The notes below the pieces were generated by a model. That model made no database searches. It was not told where the DNA came from and saw only the letters and a program-made list of their open reading frames with translations. The position numbers were made by a program, and so were the translations under genes. Positions 20,899 through 33,249 of a DNA stretch of 64,000 nucleotides are shown in pieces; position 1 is the first letter of the stretch, and every line of letters starts with the position of its first letter. The DNA comes from Aphidius gifuensis (Eukaryota; Arthropoda; Insecta; Hymenoptera; Braconidae), in assembly GCF_014905175.1 (NCBI RefSeq), contig NC_057790.1, positions 21,540,469-21,604,468 on the forward strand, written 5' to 3'.

Positions 20899-22351
20899 TT
20901 ATTTAGATTTTGATCTCACTGATGTTTTATCAGTATCATCATCTGTCTCTTCAGAACTGTCGTCATCGTATTCTTCAACTTGAACTGACTCTGATGAATT
21001 TGATATGGCTTTCATTGAGTCCTAAAATTTAATAATTATTTTAAATTTGTCGAGTATTTAATTAGTAAAATATTTTAAATACTAACCAATGATTCTGTAT
21101 TTTTATTTGCTGATTTTCTAAGTGTTATTGGTGATGAAAAATTTTTTGTCAAATTTGATAATGAACATGCTTGACGAAATGATGTTCTTCTAACTGTTTC
21201 AAGACGTTGAACAGTATCAGGAACATTTAAAACTTCACGGAAATCCTGTAACGAAATTTTATTAATTGAATTTTTCTTTTTTTATTTTTTGCTAATTTAA
21301 TTACCCTACTATATTCTCCTCTAACAAACTGATAGTCCTGCATGTAATTATTATTTATTTTAAAGAATATAAAATTGATTTAAATAAAGTAAAAAATATT
21401 GGCTTACCTCTAGATCTTTAGCTTCGTCAATATCAGCAATATCTTGATAAGCTTTAGTCATAAGTTCAACAGCTTTTGTATGAAAACTCAATTCAATCAT
21501 AACAAAATCAAGTAGTATTGTTTTAATGTCATATAATTTACGTTTTTCAAATGAATCAATTTGATCTTCAAGTCCCTTAACGACTCGTGATACTTCAACA
21601 GTTGCTTTCATTAAATCAGCTTCAGCTTGTGACTAAAAAACAAACTGTCAAGGCTTCAACTATTGATACTTGTTAATTAAAATTATTAAAACTAATTCAT
21701 AAAAAAAAGGATACAATCATTTGTCTATTTCTTGGATTTCTTGAACGTATTTTTTCAAGATTTTTACGTTTTGTTAATTCTTTTTCACGTATTGAAAATG
21801 TATTTTTAACATCTTCACGTGCATGTTTACATATTATTGAATATTGTGATAATGGTGCTATTACTTTTGTATCTAATCTCTGAACTTCTGCATCTCTATA
21901 AAAAATAATTAATATAATTTAAATTTAATTTAAAATAATTATTCAATTACTATTACCTATAATCACCAATAACAGATAAAGTTGTTGCAAAATTACCAAG
22001 ACCACAATTTAATGAACGATTAACTGTCTCAGACTCTGCATATATTTTTAATATTTTTGAAACTTCATCATTTTTATCTCTCAATCTACAAAAAAAAATT
22101 AAATTAACATTAAAACTGTCGAAAGCTTTAATAACAAAATAATATATTACCTTGCTGCTTTTCTTGTATATGCTGCAAATACTGTACATAATTCAGCGAA
22201 ATACTTTTCAACACCAGCAATACGTTCTTGAACAAATTTAGCCTCTTGTTCACTATTTAAACAAAACAAAAAAAAAATTATTTAACTATTAAAATGTCAT
22301 AATATTACTAAATCATTACCAAATACTATTTTGCGATTTTGAACGAAGCAT
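20899..22351 (-). CDS. Cibar1: CIBAR/FAM92-type BAR domain protein
   Basis: Exons in coding order: 22320-22351, 22151-22252, 21957-22085, 21715-21895, 21408-21632, 21305-21337 (33-nt microexon), 21087-21245, 20899-21021; 984 nt, 327 aa. Matches to FAM92/CIBAR are VEKYFAELCTVFAAYTRKAA, then RDAEVQRLDTKVIAPL, SRNPRNRQMISQAEAD, FEKRKLYDIKTILLDF and AYQDIADIDEAKDLE. Nearly the whole protein up to residue 225 is an antiparallel coiled-coil BAR domain that binds curved membrane. The C-terminus is acidic and Ser-rich. Family members act at the ciliary base with Chibby and in inner mitochondrial membrane shape. One intron is U12-type. The gene lies 269 bp downstream of the SERGEF stop, on the same strand. 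Confidence 0.9.
21633..21714 (-). other. U12-type GT-AG intron in CIBAR
   Basis: On the minus strand the donor after CAAATGATT is GTATCCTTTTTTT, an exact U12 donor. AGCCTTGAC, matching the branch consensus TTCCTTRAC at seven of nine positions, lies about 15 bases before the terminal AG. The splice joins RQMI to SQAE, as in the family. Confidence 0.8.
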
Positions 22352-22620
22352 TATTATTATTACTATTAAATAATAATCAATAGTTTTATCGTTGATTATA
22401 TAATTTTTTATTTTTTTATTTTTTACTAATATGGCAGATTGATTGTTTTGTTATGAAAACAGTTGCCTGGCACCGGATATTAACAAGCAGATGTTACATT
22501 TAAAAAAAGATAATTATAAAAATAATAATAATAATACAGCTAAAAAAATAAATAAAAATATGTTTAAATAAATAAAATAAAAAAAATATATACATAATTT
22601 AGTAAATATATTTGTTTTAA

Positions 22621-23989
22621 TTATATTTTTTTCATGACAGCAAATGAATGTCCAGCTCCACAACCAATAAGAAAACCCTCAAAACCTGATGGAAATATAA
22701 TTTGAGTTGGTTTAAATATATCTTGAGTATTACCATTTCCACAATTGCCATGTTCATTCCAGCCCCATGATGATATAATATTATTATCTGATAAATAAAT
22801 AAATAAATCATTAAAAAAATTAATATTAAAAATTCGAAATTAAATAATTACCATCAATTGTTATATTATGTTCTGATCCAACTTTTAATTGTTTAATTAT
22901 TCGTAAATTTTCAACACATTTAGCTTGCCAATAATTATTTCTAGCATTGAATCCTAATTGTCCATAGATATTTCTTCCCCATGAATATATTTTACCATCA
23001 GTTGTAAGGACACTTGAATGAGTCCAGCCACTTGATATGCTAATTATATTTTTAATATCAATATCAAATATAATTTTAACTGGTTTATCATGATATTTAA
23101 TTTTGTTATTATCAAAACCAAGTTGTCCTTGTTTATTATCACCCCATGAATAGACACAATTATTATTTGACAATGCAATGTTGAAATATTGTCCACATGA
23201 TACATCAATAATATTTTCAATTTCTAAAACTAAAATTATAATTTTATATTAGTTATTAATTAGATAAATGATGATTATAGTTATTTACCTTTTGTAAATT
23301 TCTTGATTTGTTTAATTTTAACATTGTCATCATTGACAATTCCAAGTTGATGTTTATTATTGGATCCAGTTACAAATACTTGTCCATCATGAGTAACAAT
23401 TGCTGAGTGTCTAAGTCCCATTGATATTTTTTTAACTCTAAAATTTGGTAATTGAATTTTAATAGGTTTATTGATAAATTCTTCTGGTGATTCCAATCCT
23501 AATTGTCCATAAGTATTTGATCCCCAGACATAAATATCACCTGTTTCTGTTAATGCCATTGAACTGTCCCAACCGCATGCAATGTCAATAATATTATTTA
23601 AATTTTCAATTTTTTGTAACTTGGATATTGTCTCACCACCAGGTATTCCAGTTTGCATTTTTTTATTCCATCCACATGAATAAACATTTCCATTTTTATC
23701 AAGAATCAATGTGTGTCCACCACCACCAGTTATTTTAATAATTTCATCAATTTTAATATTTGTTTCTTTTATATCTATTTTTTCAGGTAACAATGATTGT
23801 TCAGATTCATATCCAAGACCTAGTTGACCATGAGAATTTGCTCCCTTTATAATTAAATAACAAATTAATCAATTTTTCTAATCAACAAGTGTCAACAAGT
23901 TAACTAAATATTTTTTTAATAATAAATAAACATTACAAGTTTAATTTAAATCCGAAACTTACCCAGGCAAATAATTCGAAATCTGTCAT
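22621..23989 (-). CDS. Sergef: SERGEF-like RCC1 repeat protein
   Basis: Exons in coding order: 23963-23989, 23289-23844, 22852-23223, 22621-22787; 1122 nt, 373 aa. Seven-bladed RCC1 repeats are visible, each with a W/CG-x-N/D-x-x-GQLG core: WGANSHGQLGLG, CGWNKKMQTG, WGSNTYGQLGL, GSNNKHQLGI, WGDNKQGQLGF, WGRNIYGQLGF, WGWNEHGNCG. ITGGGGHT, SGWTHSS, GSEHN and the terminal GCGAGHSFAV match secretion-regulating guanine nucleotide exchange factor (SERGEF/DelGEF) better than RCC1 itself. The human protein binds the exocyst part Sec5 and affects secretion; exchange activity is weakly supported. The start exon has only nine codons. Its ATG faces that of CDC23. Confidence 0.85.
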
Positions 23990-24285
23990 AATTAATTAAT
24001 AGAAATTTTAAACAATTAAACAATAAATTGTAATGTTTACAATTTTAATTAATTAGTCATCACAGAAAAAAAATAGATGATTTAGAAATACGCCATCTAC
24101 AACAGCCAGATGTCAAATTAAAAAAGTATTGCACCGGTTGTTTATTGTTGTTGTCAATAACAGTCAATAATAAACTAGTAAAAGATAATCATATAAAAAT
24201 ATGTAACAAGAGTCAACAAGGCATTTAACTATATAATAGATAAATAATTACTTTAAACGATATAAATTATAAACAATAATAAAAC
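23990..24285. promoter_or_regulatory. Bidirectional promoter between SERGEF and CDC23
   Basis: Only 296 bp separates two divergent start codons. The central part (about 24060-24180) is less A/T-biased, with TACGCCATCTACAACAGCC and TTGCACCGGTTG, and probably contains both start sites. No TATA box is convincing. Confidence 0.5.
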
Positions 24286-26386
24286 ATGGAAGATTCAATG
24301 ATTAAATTTGATATTAAAGAGGTTAAAGCTGATACAATTCGTGCAATAACAGAATGCTCACAACGAGGATTATTGCATACAACAAAATGGTATTTATTAT
24401 TAAATAAACAATTTACAATTAAAATTATTTAAATAACATAATATTAATTTATTACAGGCTAGCAGAATTAAATTATTCACTGAGAGATATAAAACTTGAT
24501 AACATAATTGCTAATCAAGATATAAATGTTGTTGAAAATAATGAAAATGATATGTACATTCTTGCTAAAAGTTATTTTGATTTAAAAGAATATGATAGAG
24601 CAGCATATTTTGTTAATAATTGTACAGAACATAAAACAAAATTTTTATATTTATATTCACGTTATTTATCTGGTGAAAAAAAAAAAATGGATGATATGAC
24701 TGATGTACCACCAGATCCATTAAAAAATGAAGATTTAAAATTATTATCAAGTGATTTACGTAAAGAACATATATCTGGTAATCTTGATGGTTTTGGATTA
24801 TATTTATTTGGTGTAACATTAAAAAAATTAACATTAACACGTGAAGCAATTGATGTATTAGTTGAATCAACTCATAAATATCCAATGCATTGGGGTACTT
24901 GGCTTGAACTTGCTGGATTAATTAATGATAGAGAAAAATTAGAATCATTAATATTACCAAATCATTGGATGAAACATTTTTTTATGGCACATATGTATTT
25001 AGAATTACAATTATTAGATGAAGGTTTAGCACTTTATTGTGAATTACAATCAATGGGATTTGAAAAAAATGGTTATGTACTTGCACAAACAGCAATTGCT
25101 GTTCATTATAGAAGAGATGCTGAAAATGCTATTGAAACATTTAAAAAAATTATTAAAGATGATCCATATTGTTTGGATAACATGGATACATATTCAAATT
25201 TACTTTATGTTAAAGAAATGAGAGTTGAATTGGCTTATCTTGCTCATCAAGCAACAGCTATTGATAAGTACAGACTTGAAACTTGTTGTATCGTTGGTTA
25301 GTTAATTTATTTATAATATTATCATAAACAAATATAATAAATTAATATTTTTTTTTCAATAGGTAATTATTATAGTTTAAGAGCTGATCATCAAAAAGCA
25401 GTTATGTATTTTCATCGAGCATTAAAATTAAATCCTCAATATTTATCAGCATGGACACTTCTTGGTCATGAATTTATGGAATTAAAAAATATTAATGGTG
25501 CTATTCACAGTTATCGTCAAGCAATTGGTAATTTATTTTTTCACTTGATTTTAATGTAAAATTAAATGTTTAACTAAATAATAATGTTTTATTTATATTT
25601 TTTATAATTAGAGGTGAATCGTCGTGATTATCGTGCTTGGTATGGTCTAGGACAAACATATGAAATATTAAAAATGCCATTTTATGGTCTTTATTATTAT
25701 AAACAAGCACAACGTTTAAGACCACATGACAGTAGAATGATACTTGCACTTGGTGAAGCATATGAAAAACAAGATAAAATACAAGATGCATTAAAATGTT
25801 TTTACAAAGCTTGTAATGTTGGTGATATTGAAGGAATGGCACTCATTAAATTAGCAAAGTATTTATCTCATTTAAATAAATTAATTAGAAAAATGAATAA
25901 TCGATTTTTAATAATATTATAATTTTGTTAATTTTCTAGCCTTTATGAAAATTTAAATAAAGATGAATATGCAGCAGCAGCATACACAGAATTTACAGAT
26001 GAAATTAAAAATGCTGAAAGATCTGAGCTGAGTCATGCATATAAATTTTTGACTCTTTATCATTTAAGAAGAGATCAAATTGAACAAGCAAATCATTATG
26101 CTCAAAAATGTTTACAATTTGAAGAGACTAAAGAAGAAGCTAAAACATTATTAAGAACAATTACTGAAAAAAGAATTAAAGTTGAAGAAATGATTGTTGT
26201 AAGTTTAATTTTTTGTATTTAATAATGATAGATTAATTAATAGTTACTAATAGAATTTTATTTTATTGTTTAAAGATGGAAGACATGAATGAAACAGATC
26301 CAGTTGGTGATAGAAGTACAAGAGTTGAAACAACACCTGGAAGCCAATTGACACCAATGAATTTATCATTTACACCAACTCAATAA
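24286..26386 (+). CDS. Cdc23: Anaphase-promoting complex subunit 8 (CDC23)
   Basis: Exons 24286-24389, 24458-25296, 25363-25527, 25612-25858, 25940-26198 and 26276-26386 give 1725 nt, 574 aa. The N-terminal domain has the APC8 pattern (RGLLHTTKWLAELNYSL, AKSYFDLKEYDRAAYFV). From about residue 240 tetratricopeptide repeats follow, including YSLRADHQKAVMYFHRALKL, LGHEFMELKNINGAIHSYRQ and WYGLGQTYEIL. CDC23 is a TPR scaffold of the APC/C ubiquitin ligase that drives exit from mitosis; it binds the IR tails of co-activators Cdc20 and Cdh1. The C-terminal tail (TRVETTPGSQLTPMNLSFTP) holds TP sites that could be CDK targets. AATAAA lies at about 26453. All junctions are in frame. Confidence 0.95.
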
Positions 26387-27056
26387 AATTGAATTATCAA
26401 TTAATTAAATGCTTTAATGTAATTCATTTATTTATTTCATTTTTATATCATAAATAAATTTATTTAACTGAATTAATTATTTTTATTTATGATAAATTTT
26501 ATAAAAATAAAAAACGAAAATTCATCTTTTTATCCTAAAGAATATTTGTAAAAGTTGAAAAACGCTTCTCCTCACAGCCCCTGTGAGTAACAGCATATTA
26601 GGACAAATTTGTATGGTTAAACATTAAAAATAGTTTTTTCTACTCCTTTTTTTTTTTTATTTTCATACTTAAATTTTAATTTAGTTCTAAAATAAAATCG
26701 CAAAGACAAAAACACTTATGAAATTATTAATAAAAAAAAAATATATATATTTATATATATTTTATTACGGTATTTTTATGACATTGACAAATGACAACGA
26801 TTATAAAAAAAAAAACTTGTGAGTGCAATAAAATAAAAAAAATTAATTAATTCTTAAAATATGTTTCTTTTTTTTTTTTCTTGTAATCAAAAATTATTTA
26901 TAAATTATGTTATGAAGTCATCTTAATTTTTATTGTAATTATAAATTACGAAAAAATTCAGTGGGACAATAAATTATCGATCAATAATTACAATGATCAA
27001 TGTAAATAATGAATATAATTTTACCATAATAATAGGAAAAAAAAAGTATATTTAAT
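26387..27056. other. Convergent 3' UTRs of CDC23 and YTHDC1
   Basis: AT-rich, with runs of A and T. A slightly less biased patch at about 26560-26610 (AAACGCTTCTCCTCACAGCCCCTGTGAG) contains a short hairpin CTCACAG/CTGTGAG. No gene is seen. Confidence 0.5.
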
Positions 27057-28737
27057 TTATCTTCTGTCACGATGTCGATGATGATGATCACGAACTGATC
27101 TATGTTCACTGTGATGACGCCGATGACGACTAGATGTACGCCATAAAAATTCATCAACACTTCGTTCATAATTGCGTTTATCAAGTGGTGAACTACCATT
27201 ATAAAGTGGTATACCATCGTAGTAACGTGGTGGAGGTGGTGGTGGTGGTAAATTATCATAATGATGAGATGATGAATAAGGAGGTAATGGAGGTAATTGA
27301 TGTTGCATTGTTCTCATATAATCAGCAACATATGCTTCAGCTGCTGCAGCAATACTTGATGTTCCATAGCCTCTGTTAAAAATAATTTAAATTAAATTAT
27401 AATGATCAATATAATTTATAATCAATAATTAACTTACTTTGAGTATGATGAATCACCTCGATTGTACCAACTTCCATAACGTGGATTATAATCACTGTGT
27501 CCCCTATGATCACCCAAATGTCCACCTCTTGCTAATGATGCTAAACGTGATCTTGATGTTAAAAATAATCTTCGTCCACCACTACCACCACCACCACCTC
27601 TAGCACCACCACGTGAACGTAAAAATCTTGGTGCTCCAGCACTACCAACTGGACGATTATTTCTTGTTTTATTACCAATTGGTTTTATAACATTTTTAGC
27701 TGCTTCTTTTGACTTTCTTAATATGGGTGTCATTTCAATTGCTAATAAAATACATAAACAAAATATAATACAATATATAAATGGATATATTTAGTATAAA
27801 ATTATAAAAATAAATACCATCATCTTCAGGAAATAAACGACAAAGTTCTTCAGCAACACGTGGCTCAATTTCTTGTCCATCACGACCAATTTTTACTTGT
27901 TTACCATCATTCCAAGGATTATATAAATGTAATGTTGATGTAAATGGTAATTCTTTTCTACATATCCAATCAACTTTAAATACACCACCAAGTACTTTTG
28001 CTGATAAACCTGGTGGTAATACCTATAATATTTAATTAATTATAATTATTTATAAACTGTTTTTTAAATATATTATTTACCCATGATATTGGTGTAACAT
28101 CTCTACGTGATTCAGTACTTAATCTTGCAATACCAGCAAATTTACCAGATTCTTTAACTGAAAAAATAAGCAATACATTTCTTGATTCTTTGTATGCTTG
28201 ATTTAAATTTGCTTCATTTTGTGGTAATGTACTCCAAACACCTTTGGCTTTTGACAATGTTATATTCTCAGCGTTATTTGATTTGATGATGAAAAATCTA
28301 TTAAATAAAAATAGAAACAAATGTTTAAATAATGCCAAAAGTATAAATTATTTATGAGTAAAATATAAAAAAAAAATTATTATAAACCTTGCATCTCTAA
28401 ATAAGTAATTTAGTTTTGTAATATAATCATAATTTTTTGGTGTTTCTTTATTATTTTCTTTAGATCTTGCACGTTTTGTATCTGGACTTGATGAATCACT
28501 ATCATGTGAACGTCCACGTTTACCTCGAGTTTTACGATTTCTTTTATTATCACCACGTGATGATTTAGTCGATACTGAACTAATACTTGGTTGGCTTGAA
28601 TCTGAATCAGATGAACTTGATGATACTTCACTTCTTGTGTCATACGTTTCATCAGCTCCAATTTTTAATTCATCAACAATATCATTTTCACCAAGACACA
28701 AATTTATATTATCACCACCATCAACAGCGTTTTCCAT
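27057..28737 (-). CDS. Ythdc1: YTH domain protein YTHDC1 (nuclear m6A reader)
   Basis: Exons in coding order: 28388-28737, 28081-28297, 27818-28022, 27438-27741, 27057-27372; 1392 nt, 463 aa. Residues about 1-115 are acidic/Ser-rich then basic (SDSDSSQPSISS, RKTRGKRGR). The YTH domain covers about 115-255. The aromatic-cage tryptophans are present in KGVWST and ISWVLPPG, followed by LGGVFKVDWICRKELPF and KIGRDGQEIEP. The C-terminus is Arg/Gly-rich (RGGARGGGGGSGG), then Pro- and Arg/His-rich. YTHDC1 binds N6-methyladenosine in nuclear RNA and guides splicing and export; in flies it is needed for Sxl splicing. The protein is shorter than the vertebrate form, mainly at the N-terminus. Confidence 0.95.
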
Positions 28738-30672
28738 TTTGTTAAAAAAAAAATCAGCCTGGTTTTATGTCGATTGTTAAAAAGAAATTTCTGAAATAAA
28801 AATAATTAATTTTATTAATAATATCAGACAATTGTATATTATTATTAACGACAATCATTACAACATAATATTAAAAATTATAAAATGCCATTCTCATACC
28901 GACACACATATATTACATATAAATTTTATAATTATTTTTAATTTTCCCTTTGTATAATAAATAAACAAATTTATCAATTATTTTTTGATGTAATTTAAAT
29001 ACTATAATTATTACTGAATTAATATGATTATCCATACTTTTGACGGTGATAAAAACGTTCCATAAAATTCACAAAATAATAACACCATTGTCTTAAATTT
29101 TTGGGGCTAGACATTATGTTTTTTTTAAAAAACCAACGATAGAAAATAACAATAAAAATATAGTATATAGTAATTATTATTATTTATTTATTATTATTTA
29201 TTTTTTTAATCATTGCAAGTCCACAAATAACGTGATAATAACTCTTTCGTTTCTTGCACTTTCAGTAACTTTAAATATGTATATATATTTTTTTATTTAT
29301 ATTTTTATTTTCGCGGTTGAAATTATAACGTGATAACGTACACAACAAAGTCCATTGATTAAAAAAAAAATATATATATATTTCTTTTAATTAATTTTAG
29401 TATTAAAAAAAAAAAATTTAATAAATCACAGTAATTTTTTTTTACACAAGAAAGTGCATGAATATTTAGATAGCAAATCAATAAAAATAATTTTTTTTTT
29501 TTTTTTTAGTTCATTGTTATTATTCTTTTTTTGGGTGAATTATTATGATAATGATTTTTTTTTTTTTTGTTTTTTATCTTTTTTTAACAATATGTTTAGG
29601 AAAATAAATATCACTTGGATGATTAATTTAAAAATTTTAACTAAAAACAACAACGTCTCTCTGAGGCCCTCACTTATTTTTTAAAAAACGAAAACTATTT
29701 CTTTTTTATATATTTAAAAAAAACTTGATGGTGTAATTTTTTGGAGTAAAACTTGATATATATATGTTTAATTATTTTAGAAGAAAATAAATTATTGTTC
29801 GTGCTTTGTGTGTTGCAAACAACATAAAGTTCCATTGAGCTATTTTTTTTTTTTTTTAATTTAGCTCACACTTACATTTACACATATACGTATATATATT
29901 TATTTAGACATATATATACATATACATATATATAATTAATTTATATATATATGTATATATTCCTTGTCACTTGAAACATCACTTTTCACCTCACAAATAT
30001 ATGCCACAATCCCACGAAGACTCTTTTTTTTTTTTTGACAGAAGGCTTATTTTTTTGTTGTTTTTATTTATTTTTATGTCCAAACACGATAATAATACAA
30101 CACAAAACAATTATTTATAAATCACCAAGACAATTATTAATATATAAATACTATTTTTATTAATTTAAGTTGTTTATTTTAGCTTGAAATTGACAAGCGT
30201 TGTCAGAGTAAACAGTTCTTGTTGAGGCTTCAACAATGGAGTCACTTTTTTATCAAAAAAAAAATAAAAAAAAATTTTACTCCGATTATTATTGTTATTT
30301 TTTTTTTTATCAAGTCATCCTTTGTCAAGCTCAATTTGTCGCTTCATGAAAATATGTCTTGTTTTTTTTTTCCAACAGGGAGAAGACATCTTTAAATTTG
30401 TCGAATTTTCATTGGAGGATAAAAAAGAGCGCCAATTTTTTGACCCTTCAAATGACTTTAATTAAAAAACTATATTAAAACAATAAAAAAAGGATAAATT
30501 AAATTAAAAAAAAAAAAACATTTTAATTAAATTAAATACTCAAAAAATTTATTGTTATTTTTTTATTTGTTTATTATAAAAATTCACTGTCTTTATTAAT
30601 AAAATATTTACATACTAAATAAATAATTAAATAAAATAAATAATTTTTTTTTTTTAATTTTAAAATTAATTT
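28738..30672. other. Long AT-rich region between YTHDC1 and the F-box gene
   Basis: YTHDC1 5' sequence lies at the left. The rest is poly-T/poly-A runs, a TATATG simple repeat near 29885-29960 and no supported gene. A slightly GC-richer patch at 30195-30420 (CAAGCGTTGTCAGAG, CAACAGGGAGAAGACATC) is unexplained. Confidence 0.5.
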
Positions 30673-32673
30673 TCATATATCCTTAAAGTTTAACCACCAA
30701 TACACCCTTTCTTTTAATAAATTGAATAGAACTAAGCGTAAATATTTCGATTCATATTGTTTTATACCAGGTGTATATAAAAGACCCAACTGCAACAATA
30801 TTTTTCGATTTGTTGCTATTTTTGCTGCTCTATTTAAAAATTCAGAACTAACAGGTGTTTTTAAAAAGTAAAACGTTTCTATCTCTGGTGAATTTTCAAA
30901 AATTTTCGTGATTGAAATTTCAGTAATTTTATTGCTGCATGGTAAATGTAAACATTTTAAATTTTTAAGTAATTTAATTGAAGAATCGGTGACGTAACTA
31001 GGGCCACAAAGATAAAGATATGTTAAATTACTCATCTTTGAAATAGTTACTATACCAGCATCGGTTACCCGTTCACATAATGTCGTAATCGCACTTAAAT
31101 TCTCCAGGCAATTGGCTATAGTATATAAACAATCATCTGTAGCTTGGTAATTCTTTAAATTCAGCATTGTTATATTTTTATACAGAATTGTATTGCTAAT
31201 ATTGTTGCGAGTATTGTTGTGAAGCCACTGATTATAATCGTGACTGATGACTAATATTCCCAAATTTTCCAGATGCACGAATAAATCAATATCAATAAAT
31301 ATGCCAACAGTTTCAATTGATTTCAAGGCCGTTAATTCAGGAAGAATCTGCAAAAAAAAATCATTCATAAGTATATGTCAAGAATAAAAATTTTTTTGGT
31401 AATAAATATAAAGTTTAACGTACATGAATAAATGATTCTGGAATTCTCAAGCGTTTATATAAATGTTCTTCATTCCAATTTGACAGAGTCAGTTCAGTTA
31501 ATGTACCAGCAACGCTTCTCAATGTATTAACTAATGTATCAGAGAAATATATATTATTATCAACATGTTGAAATATAATTTTTAATACTTTTAATTTAGA
31601 TAGACGTGAAAATGCATTAATTAGAGATTCTCCAAATAATACCTTCTTAAATCTTAAACGAAGTTTTACGAGGTTTGGACAAGATTTATTAATAATTGGC
31701 ACTATGCAATCATAACCATGGGCTGACAAATCTAATTCTGTTAAATAACGACCACACTTGTCAAGCAGCAATTTCAAAAACCGTACTTGTCCATAAAGTT
31801 CTGTATATTTTTTTAAATAACTTGGACACTCATTATATTCCCAATGAGTTAATTCAAGTTTTTTTACACTCTGCCAAGAATGATCAAAAGCCTGTTTCCA
31901 TTTCTTGCAAACTAAAAAAAAAATAAATTCAGTTATTACAAAATAATTTTTAAAAAAATCAAATAATTAATGTTATAAGTATCATACCTAAAGCAATTTT
32001 TGGTCTTTCACATACTGACAGATACGTGAATATTTCAGCCAGGCAATCATCATTAACAAAGTCAATCGCCGTATTTTTGGCGTCATCATCATAATGCTGA
32101 TAGTATGTCTAAAAACAATAATTAATGTTTATTATTTAATATTCAATCTACAAGCATGGTGAAAAATAAAGCATTTTGTACAAACCTTATTATTCTTTTT
32201 GTTGAAGGCACGTGGTGAATTTTGATTTGTAAACTTAGATTTTTTTACACATCCTTTTTTCCATTTCTTGCAAACTAAACAGAAATAAATTCATAGTCAT
32301 TACAAAATAATTTTAAAAAAATCAAATAATTAATATGTTATAATTATCATACCTAAAGCAATTTTTGGTCTTTTACATGCTGGCAGATACATTGATATTT
32401 CAGCCAGGCAATAATAATTACCAAAGTCAATCGTCGTATTTTTGGCATCATCATTATGAAGCTGATAGTATGCCTAAAAAGAATTATAATCAATGTTTAT
32501 TATTTAATATTTAATCTACAAGCATGGCGGAAAACAAAGAATTTTGTACAAACCTTATTATCCTTTTTGTTGAAGGCACGTATTGAAATGTAACTTGTAT
32601 CCTTAGATTTTTTTATACATCCTTTTTTCCACTTGCGTATTATTTTACATTTACGTAATCTTGTAGAACTCAT
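30673..32673 (-). CDS. F-box/LRR protein with internally duplicated F-box exons
   Basis: Exons in coding order: 32554-32673, 32353-32473, 32186-32274, 31988-32108, 31424-31911, 30673-31347; 1614 nt, 537 aa. A complete F-box lies at about residues 124-160 (DDCLAEIFTYLSVCERPKIA then LVCKKWKQAF), and a diverged partial copy sits upstream at about 52-80 (CLAEISMYLPACKRPKIA). The C-terminal two thirds are cysteine-poor LRRs (LTELDLSAHG, LVKLRLRF, LTELTLSNWN, NLTYLYLCG). F-box/LRR proteins are substrate receptors of SCF (Skp1-Cul1) ubiquitin ligases. The first F-box lacks conserved residues, so it may not bind Skp1. No one-to-one family member is recognised, which suggests a fast-evolving insect gene. 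Confidence 0.78.
31983..32640 (-). repeat. Intragenic tandem duplication (365-bp unit) in the F-box gene
   Basis: The segment 31983-32275 and the segment 32348-32640 are near-copies at an offset of 365 bp. They share TACCTAAAGCAATTTTTGGTC, the intron with CAAGCATGG, the AACCTTATTAT donor side and exon ends. Each unit carries one KWKKGC exon and one F-box exon. Confidence 0.85.
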
Positions 32674-33249
32674 ATCGATAAAATTAAAATGTGGTATCTA
32701 CTATTTAATTTAATCAAGTTTTGGTTCAATATTTTTTTATTATATTATATTAAAAAAGATAAAGATTTTTGAGCTCTATGTTTTTTATCAAACATAACTT
32801 CTGTAACCACGTTTTAGTTATGTTATATATATATTATTTAAAAAGATCAAAAAATTTTTAAGCACTGTTTTTCACTACACATAACCAAGTTAATAAATAT
32901 TTATTTATTATTAAAATTAATATTTATTCTTAGACAATCCTAGACTTGCCTAGACTGGGACTGACCAACCGAGTTTCGACTTTTGAATGGCTCCAAGCCA
33001 TGAATTATATTTAATGTAGAGGTTTGACAAAAAGTTTTTCAAGCGCCGCCATCGGAAAAAAAAAGCCCTAAAGTGTAAAATTGCCCCTGTGAATTGGACT
33101 TGCTCCATTCGGTAAAACCAGACATTATCAAGCCAGCAACAAGCACGTATCATTATTAGAAAAAATAATAATTTATTTCTCCTGAAAGGTGAAATTTTTT
33201 TTTCAACAATTATATTGTAAAATCGTCAAGATTTCACGAAAAAAGAAGT
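32674..33249. promoter_or_regulatory. 5' flanks of the F-box gene (-) and antizyme (+)
   Basis: Divergent start codons lie 576 bp apart. A balanced-composition block at 32935-33160 (CTTGCCTAGACTGGGACTG, CAAGCGCCGCCATCGG, GCCCCTGTGAATTGGAC) stands out. It is likely the antizyme promoter and 5' UTR. Confidence 0.5.

Noticed and set aside
32950..33153. 67-codon minus-strand frame (ends in GWSVPV)
   Set aside because: It lies in the probable antizyme promoter/5' UTR with no family match. The openness follows local composition.
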